From Peribacillus deserti (GTDB lineage: Bacteria; Bacillota; Bacilli; Bacillales; DSM-1321), in assembly GCF_016909175.1 (NCBI RefSeq), contig NZ_JAFBFI010000012.1, forward strand, positions 62,001 to 126,000: a stretch of 64,000 nucleotides of DNA, read 5' to 3'. Of this stretch, positions 25,353 through 33,839 are shown one piece after another. The stretch's first letter is position 1. Each line of letters opens with the position of its first letter. Made by a program: the position numbers and the translations under genes. The notes beneath the pieces were generated by a model. It searched no databases and was not told where the DNA came from. It was given only the letters and a program-made list of their open reading frames with translations.

Positions 25353-26195
25353 ATGATAAACGCAGAAGCTAAGGAGGCCGCAAAGACCCAGGCAAAGGAA
25401 GTCTCACATGAAATTAAACCCTGGATTAAAAAATTTGCCCGTGCAGGCTTTATGGCAAAAGGAACTGTTTTTTTCTTAGCTGGTATTTTGTCCTTATTAG
25501 CCGCATGTGGAATAGGCAGCAAAGCAAAGGGAACGAGTGGTGTCTTTGCTTCGGTTGTAAGCAAACCTTATGGAGAAATAATTGTATGGATTATTGCCTT
25601 AGGGCTTGTAGGGTATATATTGTGGCTTTTCTTTCAAATAATCAATCAGCAGTCTCAAAACAAACACGGAATGAAGGATATTATAAAAAGAATCGGATAT
25701 GCCATATCCTGTGGTATTTATATTGGACTTGCTGGAAGGGCATTTTCTCTTGCCGCCCATGCTGGGAATTCCGGGAACACTAAGCAAACATGGACTGAAA
25801 TGCTTTTGAGTGCAGAAGCCGGTCAATGGATCATAGGACTAATAGGAATCGGCATCTTTGGATGCGGAATGTATGAAATGTATGCTGGATGGAGCAAGGG
25901 CTTCCTAAAGCAATTTGACTTGGCCGGGATGAGCGAAAATGAAGTTGCCGTAACAAAGAAAGCGGGAATGCTTGGGCTGACTGCAAAGGGAATTGTCTTT
26001 TGCTTCCTTGGATATTTTGTGGTGAAAATGGCTGTAACAGTAAACCCGAATAATCCTAAAGGTTTGGATGGTGCATTAGAAAAAATGCTTCATCAAGCCT
26101 ATGGACCCTGGATTCTTGGGGTTACTTCCATTGGATTAGCTATTTATGGTCTATATGAAGTGATGAAGGGAAAAAATAAGCATATTATCATTTAG
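25353..26195 (+). CDS. DUF1206 multi-pass membrane protein
   Basis: 280 residues from the ATG at 25353 behind GAGAGGAGA. A charged N terminus rich in Ala, Lys and Glu is followed by three repeats of a two-helix DUF1206 unit. Each unit opens with a similar motif (FARAGFMAKGTVFFLAGIL, GYAISCGIYIGLAGRAF, TKKAGMLGLTAKGIVFCFLGYF) and a glycine-rich second helix. Function unknown. It stands alone directly upstream of the structured noncoding unit at 26.4 kb, which has its own promoter. Confidence 0.8.
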   Translation: MINAEAKEAAKTQAKEVSHEIKPWIKKFARAGFMAKGTVFFLAGILSLLAACGIGSKAKGTSGVFASVVSKPYGEIIVWIIALGLVGYILWLFFQIINQQSQNKHGMKDIIKRIGYAISCGIYIGLAGRAFSLAAHAGNSGNTKQTWTEMLLSAEAGQWIIGLIGIGIFGCGMYEMYAGWSKGFLKQFDLAGMSENEVAVTKKAGMLGLTAKGIVFCFLGYFVVKMAVTVNPNNPKGLDGALEKMLHQAYGPWILGVTSIGLAIYGLYEVMKGKNKHIII

Positions 26196-26341
26196 TGAAA
26201 ATTCATCCGCTTTTATTGGTTAATTTTTTTGTTTTTATATGATTGAATCCAATGTTTAGAAAAACAGTCCCGTGGGAAAAGAGTTATAACAAACACAAAT
26301 TAAAAAGAGTAATCAATTTTCTTTCAGTAAAAAATCCAGCA

Positions 26342-26370
26342 TTGACTTCAAGTGAAATATGGGTTATAAT
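26342..26370 (+). promoter_or_regulatory. Near-consensus sigma-A promoter of the structured RNA
   Basis: TTGACT (26342-26347) and TATAAT (26365-26370) are separated by exactly 17 bases. Transcription should start near 26377, well before any open reading frame. The next gene starts 590 bases downstream. Confidence 0.8.
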
Positions 26371-26376
26371 TAGGAC

Positions 26377-26834
26377 TTAGTTTCAATTATATTAGTTGAG
26401 GATATGAATTGAAATATCGAGGGTAATTAAAAAGCAGAATTTTAACAGACTTTAATTACAACATGATATTTCCGCTTAATGCTAACCCAAGTGCATGCTG
26501 CTGCACTTATTAAGCTGGGGTAATACCGGCATATAGACGCGGTCTATATGATATAACAGTTACAACTATTTTAAATAAGTAGATTAGACGGTGTTACCGT
26601 ATATTATAAAATTTTGCTGAAAGAGTCAAAATCTTGTTTTTCAACTGGCGCGACCTAGGAGTCGCAGGATGGAAGAGAGGTAGGGCTTTCATATTTAGGT
26701 TTTGAATGTTGATTACTCTCACCTAAATATATGCTATACAGTTTAAACACAGTTAAGCTGTAATAGTATGTTTAACTTTACAAACAAATATTTGTTCCAA
26801 AAAGGTGCTGCCATACATTTGGCTGCACTTTTTT
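26377..26834 (+). ncRNA. Candidate structured noncoding RNA of unknown class, about 458 nt
   Basis: There is no coding frame of note, but many helices. GAAATATC/GATATTTC with inner GTAATTAA/TTAATTAC (26411-26472). GCTTAAT/ATTAAGC with AAGTGCA/TGCACTT (26474-26515). CATATAGAC/GTCTATATG (26530-26550). ACGGT/ACCGT (26588-26600). ATTTTG/CAAAAT (26611-26632). GCGAC/GTCGC (26650-26665). ATATTTAGGT/ACCTAAATAT (26691-26730). A 13-bp bulged stem at 26734-26766. It ends in a terminator, GTGCTGCC/GGCTGCAC with one T-T mismatch and six T (26805-26834). A palindrome AACAAATATTTGTT lies at 26783-26796. The interhelix purine-rich segment GGATGGAAGAGAGGTAGGG is single-stranded in this model. It matches none of the riboswitch or housekeeping RNA signatures I know. 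It could be a trans-acting RNA or a long leader of the methyltransferase gene. Confidence 0.6.
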
Positions 26835-26963
26835 CAATTTTTCTGCTCTACGTCAAAGGATTTTTGATTGTAGTGATGGAATATATATAGAATGTAAACT
26901 TTGAATAAGAACATAAACATTATACGATGACTAAGTACTAAGTTAAAATCAGGAGTGGATTAC

Positions 26964-27995
26964 ATGCTGGAGATCGAAAGGGATATAACACCGTATTCAG
27001 CCCATACACTGCTTGCTCCTTCTTATCGAATTGATACAAGAGATTTCACTGAGAAGGAATATAATAAATTTGTAAAGTTAAATACGGTAAGAGACTGGTC
27101 CTCATTAAAGTGGAAAGATGTCGGGAGGCCATATCAGGTAACTTCCTATGCAAAGGACAAAAAGAATTGGGAAACTGAAAACCGTCGTGAACTGCCTGCC
27201 CGCACTTCGTGGGAAATGTTTAATAAATCTTTTCATGAATGGTTTGTTAAGGATGTTCCCCAAGAAATGGATATAACAAAAGAACGTTTCTTTAATAGCT
27301 TAAAGCAGTTTAAACCTGCAGAAACGAAGGCAGCTGCAGGAGGCTTCATCAGAATCCATCTTTGGAATTATGTACATAGAATTCAGGATGGAATATGGGA
27401 TCCTCGCGGCAAGAGAGCCCTATTTGAGGGGCTGGAGCTCAAAGCTCCCAAAATTTTGTTTCTAGGTGCCGCCGAAGGCTACGAAGCGATGCAGCTCGCC
27501 TCCTTGTATCCAGGAAGCGAAATAGTCCTGGTTGACTATGATCCATTTTGCAAGGATACCCGGTACGGAGAATTTCCGGATTCTTATCCTTTTTTGGGGG
27601 AAGATCCGCTGACTGGCGGGAAGAAAATCTATTATAAAACGGATATTCCTACGGAGTATGTAGTTTCTGATATAAGAAAGCTGCCATTTGGCCATGAATT
27701 TGATATTGTCCTAAGCGTCGGTCTGCTGGAGCATTTTCCTGATGAAATGAAAGCAGAGGTTGTAGAGTGGCACCGAAAGTTTCTAAAGGCTGGGGGATAT
27801 ATAATCATGACCACGCCGAGGGCTCAGCTTCGATCAAAGCTATATTATGAAATCATGGCAGATGTAATGAACCATACCTACCGAGAGTTGATGACAATAG
27901 AGCAGATGGGATTGTATCTGTATGAAAACGGACTTGATATTCTTCGGCACGGGTATATCAAGGTTCATAATGGTATTGTAGCTAGGGCACGATAA
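26964..27995 (+). CDS. Class I SAM-dependent methyltransferase
   Basis: 343 residues; the ATG at 26964 is six bases behind GGAGTG, and the GTG at 26955 overlaps that site. An N-terminal region of about 150 residues with no recognised fold precedes a Rossmann methyltransferase domain: motif I KILFLGAAEGYEAMQLA (about 158-174), the acidic VDYD end of the second strand, and motif IV DIVLSVGLLEHFPDE followed by GGYIIMTTPR. The methyl acceptor cannot be told. It is monocistronic downstream of the candidate RNA, 130 bases after its terminator. Confidence 0.75.
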   Translation: MLEIERDITPYSAHTLLAPSYRIDTRDFTEKEYNKFVKLNTVRDWSSLKWKDVGRPYQVTSYAKDKKNWETENRRELPARTSWEMFNKSFHEWFVKDVPQEMDITKERFFNSLKQFKPAETKAAAGGFIRIHLWNYVHRIQDGIWDPRGKRALFEGLELKAPKILFLGAAEGYEAMQLASLYPGSEIVLVDYDPFCKDTRYGEFPDSYPFLGEDPLTGGKKIYYKTDIPTEYVVSDIRKLPFGHEFDIVLSVGLLEHFPDEMKAEVVEWHRKFLKAGGYIIMTTPRAQLRSKLYYEIMADVMNHTYRELMTIEQMGLYLYENGLDILRHGYIKVHNGIVARAR

Positions 27996-28095
27996 TTTCT
28001 GGCATGTTAATGTGCCAGCTTCTTTAGTAAGAGTATTTAGAGCAAGTTAATGATATAGTATGGGAAAGAGAAAGAGACTTGATTAACAGGGTGAT

Positions 28096-30393
28096 ATGAT
28101 GCAGGAAGAAATAAGTCTTTCAGTAAGGCCTTTAGTCGAATATGTTTTTAGAAGCGGAAGTATTGAAACAGGATTCAGGTCAGCGACAGCTATGACCGAG
28201 GGCACAAAGATCCACCAAAAAATACAGAAGTCGTATAAAGAAACAGACCAAAAAGAAGTATTCTTGCGGACTGAACTGACGCTTGAGGAAATAATGATCA
28301 AGCTGGAAGGCCGCTGCGATGGACTTTTAATCGAAAATGACGAAATAATCATAGATGAAATCAAATCTACAAAAAAAGATCTTAATGGAATTACAGAAGA
28401 TACATATCCAGTCCACTGGGCTCAGGCCCAATGCTATGCTTATATGTATGCAAAATATCATCATTCTGCCCATATGATTGTGCAGCTTACATATGTACAC
28501 GTGCTAACAGAAGAAAAGGCAGTTTTTAGAAAAAGATTAAGTTTCGATGAGCTGGAAACTTTTATAAACTTTGTAATAAAAGAATACCTGCCATATGCCA
28601 ATTTAAGACTTCGGCATATGGCTAAAAGAGACAGCAGTATCCAAAGCTTAAAATTCCCTTATTCCTCCTATCGGAAAGGCCAGAGGCACTTTGCAGGTGC
28701 CGTTTACAAAACTATATCAGAGCAAAAGAATTTATTTGCAAATGCTCCAACCGGAATTGGGAAAACGATATCGGCCACTTTCCCCTCGATAAAGGCTATG
28801 GGCGAAGGGAAATTAAAACGGATCATATATCTTACGGCTAAAACTATAACAAGGCAGGTGGCTGAAGAAGCTTTTTTTCTGATGTTACAGAAAGGCCTCA
28901 CTGTACATTCAGTAACCATAACAGCAAAAGAAAAGGTATGTTTTAAGGAAAATCTGTCTTGCAGTAAAGAAAGCTGTGATTTTTCCAATGGCTATTATGA
29001 TAGGATTAACGGGGCAATTCTTGATATTTTATCAAACGAAACGATTATGAATCGCAAAGTAATCGAGCAATATGCTTTCAAACATAAAGTATGCCCTTTT
29101 GAATTTTCCTTAGATCTTGCTTATACGGCGGATGTCATTATTTGTGACTACAATTACATCTTTGATCCTAAAGTTTCCTTAAGAAGACTTGTTGAAGAGC
29201 AAAAAAAGGAAACCGTTCTGCTCGTTGATGAAGCACATAATCTGGTGGAACGGGCAAGGAATATGTTTTCCTCTCAGTTGGTTAAATCCGAGTTCCTTCA
29301 TATAAAAAGAGAATTTAAAAGTATAAACAAATCTCTTTCTGAAGCGGCGAAAAAACTGAATGATTTTTTTATAGCTGTTAAAAAACAGATCCCTCTATCA
29401 GGATTTATTGTAGAGAAGAACATTCCTGAGGAATTGTTAGTATTAGTAGATGAATTTACCGGCCATGCAGAAGCAGAACTTCTTTCATCAAGGACAGAGC
29501 CTGATGAACTTCTTCTTGAAGCTTTTTTTTCTGCGGGTGATTTTTTACGAATTGCAAAGTTATTTGACGAACGATTTGTTTATTTCTGTGAAAAAGACAG
29601 AAATGAGATTAGAATTTCTTTGCTATGCCTTGATCCTTCCATGCAGCTTCAGAAAACGGGAAAGGGGTATAGGTCCAAAGTGTATTTTTCAGCTACGCTG
29701 CAGCCGATTCATTTTTTCAAGGATATGCTGGGTGCTGATCAAACAGATTATACGATTTCCATTCCAACTCCATTTACAGCCGAGCAGACAGAAATATTCA
29801 TATATCCACTCTCAACTCGTTACCATGATAGAGAACGCAGTTTAGTTCCCATTTCCGATTACATTTATGAGCAGGTAAACGGGAAGCCTGGGAATTATTT
29901 AATATTTTTTCCTTCTTATAAATATATGCAGGATGTACTTTCTATTTTTATGCAAAAAGAATTTTCAGGGAAGATATCTATACAGAATTCGGATATGACC
30001 GAACAAGAAAGAGAAGATTTTTTAGAGTCATTTACTGAAAATGCTGCAGATTCTCATGCAGGATTTGCTGTTTTGGGCGGTATTTTCTCTGAGGGTGTAG
30101 ACTTAAAAGGGGACAGGCTTAGTGGTGTGGTAGTGGTAGGAGTAGGCCTGCCTCAATTGAATGCAGAAAGAAATATAATGAAAGATTATTTTACTAGCAC
30201 CGGAAAAAATGGCTATGATTATGCCTATGTGTTCCCAGGTATGAATAAAATTCTTCAAGCGGGCGGAAGACTGATTCGATCTGAATCTGACACCGGTACT
30301 ATTGTTCTAATAGATGACAGGTATCTAACTCCAAAATATCAATCGATGCTGCCAGAAGAATGGCGCAACTATAAAATTGTCAGGCGCCAATAA
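28096..30393 (+). CDS. DinG/Rad3-type ATP-dependent DNA helicase with N-terminal PD-(D/E)XK nuclease-like domain
   Basis: 765 residues. The N-terminal 190 or so resemble a Cas4/AddB-like nuclease domain: GTKIHQKIQ, GRCDGLLIENDEIIIDEIKST (the D...ExK core) and a QAQCYAY segment. The helicase follows: Walker A APTGIGKT near residue 220, a cluster of Cys residues at about 282-333 (CFKENLSC, SCDF, VCPF) suited to a 4Fe-4S cluster, the DEAH box LLVDEAHNL, and motifs V/VI GGIFSEGVDLKG and QAGGRLIRSESD. A 5'-to-3' helicase in DNA repair is the family role. The two ATGs at 28096 and 28099 are equivalent choices. Confidence 0.82.
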   Translation: MMQEEISLSVRPLVEYVFRSGSIETGFRSATAMTEGTKIHQKIQKSYKETDQKEVFLRTELTLEEIMIKLEGRCDGLLIENDEIIIDEIKSTKKDLNGITEDTYPVHWAQAQCYAYMYAKYHHSAHMIVQLTYVHVLTEEKAVFRKRLSFDELETFINFVIKEYLPYANLRLRHMAKRDSSIQSLKFPYSSYRKGQRHFAGAVYKTISEQKNLFANAPTGIGKTISATFPSIKAMGEGKLKRIIYLTAKTITRQVAEEAFFLMLQKGLTVHSVTITAKEKVCFKENLSCSKESCDFSNGYYDRINGAILDILSNETIMNRKVIEQYAFKHKVCPFEFSLDLAYTADVIICDYNYIFDPKVSLRRLVEEQKKETVLLVDEAHNLVERARNMFSSQLVKSEFLHIKREFKSINKSLSEAAKKLNDFFIAVKKQIPLSGFIVEKNIPEELLVLVDEFTGHAEAELLSSRTEPDELLLEAFFSAGDFLRIAKLFDERFVYFCEKDRNEIRISLLCLDPSMQLQKTGKGYRSKVYFSATLQPIHFFKDMLGADQTDYTISIPTPFTAEQTEIFIYPLSTRYHDRERSLVPISDYIYEQVNGKPGNYLIFFPSYKYMQDVLSIFMQKEFSGKISIQNSDMTEQEREDFLESFTENAADSHAGFAVLGGIFSEGVDLKGDRLSGVVVVGVGLPQLNAERNIMKDYFTSTGKNGYDYAYVFPGMNKILQAGGRLIRSESDTGTIVLIDDRYLTPKYQSMLPEEWRNYKIVRRQ

Positions 30394-30515
30394 TACAAAC
30401 AAAACCGAATTACGGAGAGATTGTATATGGCCAGCATGCCCTATTCCCTGAAAAGTAGGATTACCTCATGTAGTGAAAGGGTACATATATCGTATCACCA
30501 AGGGAGGCGATACGA

Positions 30516-30677
30516 TTGACTGAAAAACAACAAACCGCCGCTGAAAAGGTAGCCGGCAAAAACTATGATCCAGAGAAAACCGAAAATATGGATGAAACTG
30601 CACAAGGACTTGCAAAGACGCACGAACAGGTTAATGATTACTATGTAGGGAAAACTGTTGATAGTAAAAGAAGATAA
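30516..30677 (+). CDS. YozQ-like DUF4025 protein, 53 residues
   Basis: TTG start behind GGGAGGCGA, 53 codons. The sequence AEKVAGKNYDPEKTENMDE followed by GLAKTHEQVNDYYVGKT matches the DUF4025/YozQ pattern of small soluble proteins found in spore-forming bacilli. It is monocistronic and has a strong terminator 12 bases after the stop. Function unknown. Confidence 0.72.
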   Translation: MTEKQQTAAEKVAGKNYDPEKTENMDETAQGLAKTHEQVNDYYVGKTVDSKRR

Positions 30678-30688
30678 AGAATGAAGTT

Positions 30689-30719
30689 AAAAAAGAGCGT
30701 GTCTAGTACGCTCTTTTTT
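30689..30719. terminator. Intrinsic terminator after the YozQ-like gene
   Basis: AAAAAAGAGCGT (30689-30700) pairs perfectly with ACGCTCTTTTTT (30708-30719). Confidence 0.88.
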
Positions 30720-30924
30720 CGTGTTTTATTGAGGAGATTAGATGTGGAAAGCTGTTTCCCCAGCATCCTGAAAGCTCCGGTAAACTGGCAGAGGATAAGG
30801 AGCAGCAGAATACCAAACCTTGGTCCTGACCATTGCCAGTAATAATATGATCCCATTGTTCGGCGATATTTTTGCCGCTTTTAAAAGAAAAACATTCTAT
30901 CGTGGTCTTCGTTCTTCTCTGCAT
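30703..30924 (-). CDS. Possible small ORF, 73 residues, doubtful
   Basis: An ATG at 30924 follows AGAGGTG nine bases earlier, and the first 40 residues (MQRRTKTTIECFSFKSGKN, EQWDHIITGNGQDQ) look protein-like. The frame then runs through a Cys/Ser-rich stretch into the terminator of the gene on the other strand. A second frame across the same bases encodes a hydrophobic stretch, so a frameshifted gene is possible. No family recognised. Confidence 0.2.
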   Translation of the reverse strand: MQRRTKTTIECFSFKSGKNIAEQWDHIITGNGQDQGLVFCCSLSSASLPELSGCWGNSFPHLISSIKHEKRAY

Positions 30925-31050
30925 AGTGAAAATCACCTCTAATTGATCTCGCTGGATTATGATTGGTCTTGGAAAGCATCTTCGTCACCTTAATCATTTT
31001 ATGTATTAATTTTAAAATAGACTTAGGGAACGTTCGAGAGTAATTTCAAG

Positions 31051-31190
31051 CCGGTTGATTGGAGTAGAAGGAGCGCGAAGACTCCAGCGGGAGTAACGGG
31101 AAAGGTCAGACCCTGCAAAAGCATTTGCGACGAGGAGGCTCACCGCTCGCCCCGCGGAAAGCGAAGCGCCTCGAACGGAAATCCTGGCAG
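31051..31190 (+). repeat. Degenerate copy of a dispersed Bacillaceae repeat
   Basis: CCGGTTGATTGGAGTAGAAGG, GCGAAGACTCCAGCGGG, GACGAGGAGGCTCACCG and CCCGCGGAAAGCGAAGCGCC occur in order, ending in GAACGGAAATCC. The GAGGAGGCTC and CCGCGGAAAGCGA blocks are shared with the repeats near 36.8 and 56.4 kb, but the ends differ, so this is a related subfamily. The stretch from 30925 to 31316 otherwise holds nothing I recognise. Confidence 0.65.
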
Positions 31191-31316
31191 GCGATGATAT
31201 GATGCTTCATTGGATTCAGGAAGTAAAATCTTGCCTGAAGGAAAGTTTATTTTTGTTGCTCCTCCATACATATTCAGGGAAAATAAAGCTAATAAAGAAT
31301 GGGATGGAGAGTAAAT

Positions 31317-31493
31317 ATGAAAAAATTCCATTGTTGTGCATCATGTATTCATTTTAAACCAATCAGGGAAGATTCAGGTATGCGCTATTTTTGTTCAAGG
31401 CTTGGCTATGAAACAAATCCAAAATATCAATTTGACTGCTGGAAGCCGAAAGTAAAGGTTATAGCATTAATGAATAAGGACATTGCTACTTAA
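31317..31493 (+). CDS. Small cysteine-rich protein, probably zinc-binding, 58 residues
   Basis: The ATG at 31317 follows GGGATGGAGAG. The sequence has the pattern FHCCASCIHFKP, YFCSRLGYETNPKYQF and DCWKPK, with five cysteines suited to a zinc knuckle. It has no membrane segment. Relatives of this kind occur widely in bacilli without a known role. It stands alone, between the dispersed repeat and the CBS gene. Confidence 0.65.
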   Translation: MKKFHCCASCIHFKPIREDSGMRYFCSRLGYETNPKYQFDCWKPKVKVIALMNKDIAT

Positions 31494-31574
31494 CCACTAA
31501 TTTAATGCGCTGAATCAGAATAATAACAAAGTCAGCGGCAAAACTAACATGGAAATGAAGATTGGAGGTATTCT

Positions 31575-32006
31575 ATGAAAACTGTAAAAGATTATATGTC
31601 TTCTACTGTTGATTACTGTACAACTCTTGATAATGTTTTTGAGGTTGCAGTCAAAATGAAGGATCTGGATGTCGGTATCATACCAATTCTAGAGGATAAC
31701 CGCCTTGTGGGTGTGATTACGGACAGAGACATTGTTGTGAGAGGTGTAGCTGAAAAGCATCCCGGTTCCACCAAGGTAACTGATATTATGAGCTCTGACT
31801 TATATACTGCTGATCCTGATATGAGTATAGAGGAAGCGGCACACATGATGGCAGAACAGCAGATCAAGCGTCTGCCAGTTGTTAAAGATGAAAAGCTGGT
31901 CGGCATTATTGCTCTCAGAGACATTGCTGTGCATGATGAAACAAAATCCCAGGCTGGATTCGCCTTATCTGAGATATCCGAGACCCAGGGAAACAATATG
32001 AATTAG
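31575..32006 (+). CDS. yhcV: CBS-domain pair protein (YhcV-like)
   Basis: 143 residues, two tandem CBS domains (about 1-60 and 75-130). Motifs are GIIPILEDNRLVGVITDRDIVVRG and RLPVVKDEKLVGIIALRDIAVHD, both ending in the adenosyl-ligand-binding TDRD/LRD signature. Length and order match B. subtilis YhcV. It probably senses adenine nucleotides or related ligands in the cytoplasm; the partner is unknown. The ATG follows TTGGAGG. Confidence 0.82.
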   Translation: MKTVKDYMSSTVDYCTTLDNVFEVAVKMKDLDVGIIPILEDNRLVGVITDRDIVVRGVAEKHPGSTKVTDIMSSDLYTADPDMSIEEAAHMMAEQQIKRLPVVKDEKLVGIIALRDIAVHDETKSQAGFALSEISETQGNNMN

Positions 32007-32016
32007 TATGAAAATA

Positions 32017-32044
32017 AGTTAGCCCTAAGGGTTAGCTTTTTTTT
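32017..32044 (+). terminator. Intrinsic terminator of yhcV
   Basis: AGTTAGCCC and GGGTTAGCT form a 9-bp stem with two G-T pairs and a TAA loop, then a T tract. Confidence 0.75.
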
Positions 32045-32114
32045 ATTTTTTCAGAATAAATTGTTTAAATTTTTGTCCTGATACTGTTTGTGATTTAATG
32101 GAAGTAAGAGATTA

Positions 32115-32921
32115 ATGTGTGAGGTGTTTATTCTGAAAAAACCACTATCAATCGTGATTACAGCCCTTTCTGCCGTATTACTGTGCGTATGGCTTGGAGG
32201 ATTTTTGTACGCAGTACAAACAAATCTTAATGTACAGGCTGATGAGAGTAAAAATACTTCCCAGGATACCGGCAAAAAGAGTCAGGCCGTCAACAATGAG
32301 AAAGACCTTAAAGTAGTGGCTGTTGGAGACTCATTAACAAGGGGAATGGGTGATGAGACTGGCAAAGGATATATTGGCTATCTGACAGACGAAATGAAAG
32401 CTAAGTCTAAAAAACCTGTGATCGTTCAGAACCTTGGTATAAGCGGCCAAAAGTCTGATTCACTGCTTGCTCAAGTGAAAACGTACTCTGTAACAAGACA
32501 GCTGAAGGAAGCTGATTATATTTTGATTACGATAGGAGGAAATGATTTATTCCAGGGAGGACAGACTCTGGTAGATTTCCAGCCGGCGGCAGTAAAATCA
32601 ATTCAACAAAAATATCTGCATAATTTAGAGGCCATTTTATCTCATGTAAGGTCTTCAAATAGCGGCGCTGTGATTTTTTTGGTCGGTTTGTACAATCCTT
32701 TTATTGAGCTTGAGAATGGAAAGGATACTTCTCAAGTGGTGAGAGAGTGGAATTATAAGAGTGCTGAAGCAGCAGCAAAGCAGATAAAAACAGTTTATGT
32801 ACCCACATTTGATTTGTTTGAACTTAAAGTCAATGACTATCTATATACAGACCGCTTTCACCCGAATTCAAAAGGGTACCGTTTGATTGCAGAACGAGTT
32901 GCTGCACTGCTGACATGGTAA
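32115..32921 (+). CDS. SGNH/GDSL-family lipase or esterase (YpmR-like)
   Basis: Up to 268 residues with an N-terminal membrane anchor or signal (SIVITALSAVLLCVWLGGFLYAV) and a secreted SGNH hydrolase domain. Block I is VVAVGDSLTRGMGDETG with the nucleophile Ser, block II Gly in NLGISGQKSD, block III ITIGGNDLF, block V DRFHPNSKGY with catalytic Asp and His. The ATG at 32115 has only a weak ribosome site, whereas GAGGTG at 32121 is six bases from an in-frame CTG at 32133, which may be the real start. It is followed 16 bases later by the ABC transporter genes and may be co-transcribed with them. Confidence 0.82.
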   Translation: MCEVFILKKPLSIVITALSAVLLCVWLGGFLYAVQTNLNVQADESKNTSQDTGKKSQAVNNEKDLKVVAVGDSLTRGMGDETGKGYIGYLTDEMKAKSKKPVIVQNLGISGQKSDSLLAQVKTYSVTRQLKEADYILITIGGNDLFQGGQTLVDFQPAAVKSIQQKYLHNLEAILSHVRSSNSGAVIFLVGLYNPFIELENGKDTSQVVREWNYKSAEAAAKQIKTVYVPTFDLFELKVNDYLYTDRFHPNSKGYRLIAERVAALLTW

Positions 32922-32936
32922 GGAGGAAGAAATGGC

Positions 32937-33839
32937 TTGATTACACTCTCAGTTAAAAATCTAAAGAAAAAGATAGGTAAAAAAGAAATTATAAAAGGGA
33001 TTGATATTGAACTATACGAGGGCGAAGTCTTTGGATTTCTCGGTCCAAACGGAGCAGGAAAAACTACTACCATCAGAATGCTGACAGGTCTAATCAGGCC
33101 TACATCCGGCAGCATCAGTATTTGCGGTTACGATCTGCAAAAGGATTTTACAAATGCGATGATGCATCTGGGATGTATTGTAGAAAATCCTGAGCTGTAT
33201 CCTTTTTTATCGGGCTACGACAATTTAGTTCACTTTGCACGGATGATTCCAGGTTTTCAGAGTAAAAGACTGGCTGAGGTCATAGAGCTGGTAGGTTTGA
33301 GTGAAAGAATTCACGACAAAGTTAAGACCTACTCCCTGGGTATGAGGCAGAGATTAGGAATAGCGCAGGCACTGCTTGGAAATCCAAAGGTTTTAATTCT
33401 TGATGAACCTACCAATGGTCTGGATCCGGCCGGTATTCGGGAGATGAGACAGTTTATTAGAGATCTAGCCAAAAATGAAGGCTTAAGTGTCCTTGTTTCC
33501 AGTCACTTATTAAGTGAAATCCAATTGCTGTGTGACCGTGTAGCCATTATATCTAAAGGAGCCGTCATTCAGACTGATACTGTACATGCTCTGCTTTCGT
33601 CGCAGGAAAAAATGGTATGGAGAGTGGAGCCGCTTCAGCAGGCAAAGCAGATCCTTGAATCTGCAACAGAAGTGGTAGAGCTGGAAGACTGCCTTATAAC
33701 GGACTTTGATGCTAATAAAGCAGGGCTTTGGAGCAGGGAATTAGTAAATTCAGGTATACAAATAATTGAAATGAACCGACGGCTCCCCGCTCTCGAAGAT
33801 TTATTCTTAGAACTCACGGGCGGTGATCGGATTGAATAA
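32937..33839 (+). CDS. ABC transporter ATPase, ABC-2 type exporter
   Basis: 300 residues; TTG start behind AAGGAGG. The ABC domain has Walker A GPNGAGKTT, Q-loop IVENPELYPFL, signature YSLGMRQRLGIAQAL, Walker B LILDEPTNGLDP and the switch His in SSHLLSE. It has a C-terminal extension of about 90 residues, as in bacitracin- or lantibiotic-type (BcrA/YhcH) exporters. It pairs with the overlapping permease gene; the substrate is unknown. Confidence 0.87.
   Translation: MITLSVKNLKKKIGKKEIIKGIDIELYEGEVFGFLGPNGAGKTTTIRMLTGLIRPTSGSISICGYDLQKDFTNAMMHLGCIVENPELYPFLSGYDNLVHFARMIPGFQSKRLAEVIELVGLSERIHDKVKTYSLGMRQRLGIAQALLGNPKVLILDEPTNGLDPAGIREMRQFIRDLAKNEGLSVLVSSHLLSEIQLLCDRVAIISKGAVIQTDTVHALLSSQEKMVWRVEPLQQAKQILESATEVVELEDCLITDFDANKAGLWSRELVNSGIQIIEMNRRLPALEDLFLELTGGDRIE

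Noticed and set aside
26511-26531. Resemblance of GGGGTAATACCGG to a 16S rRNA segment
   Set aside because: Only about a dozen bases match and the flanking sequence has no rRNA similarity; taken as coincidence.
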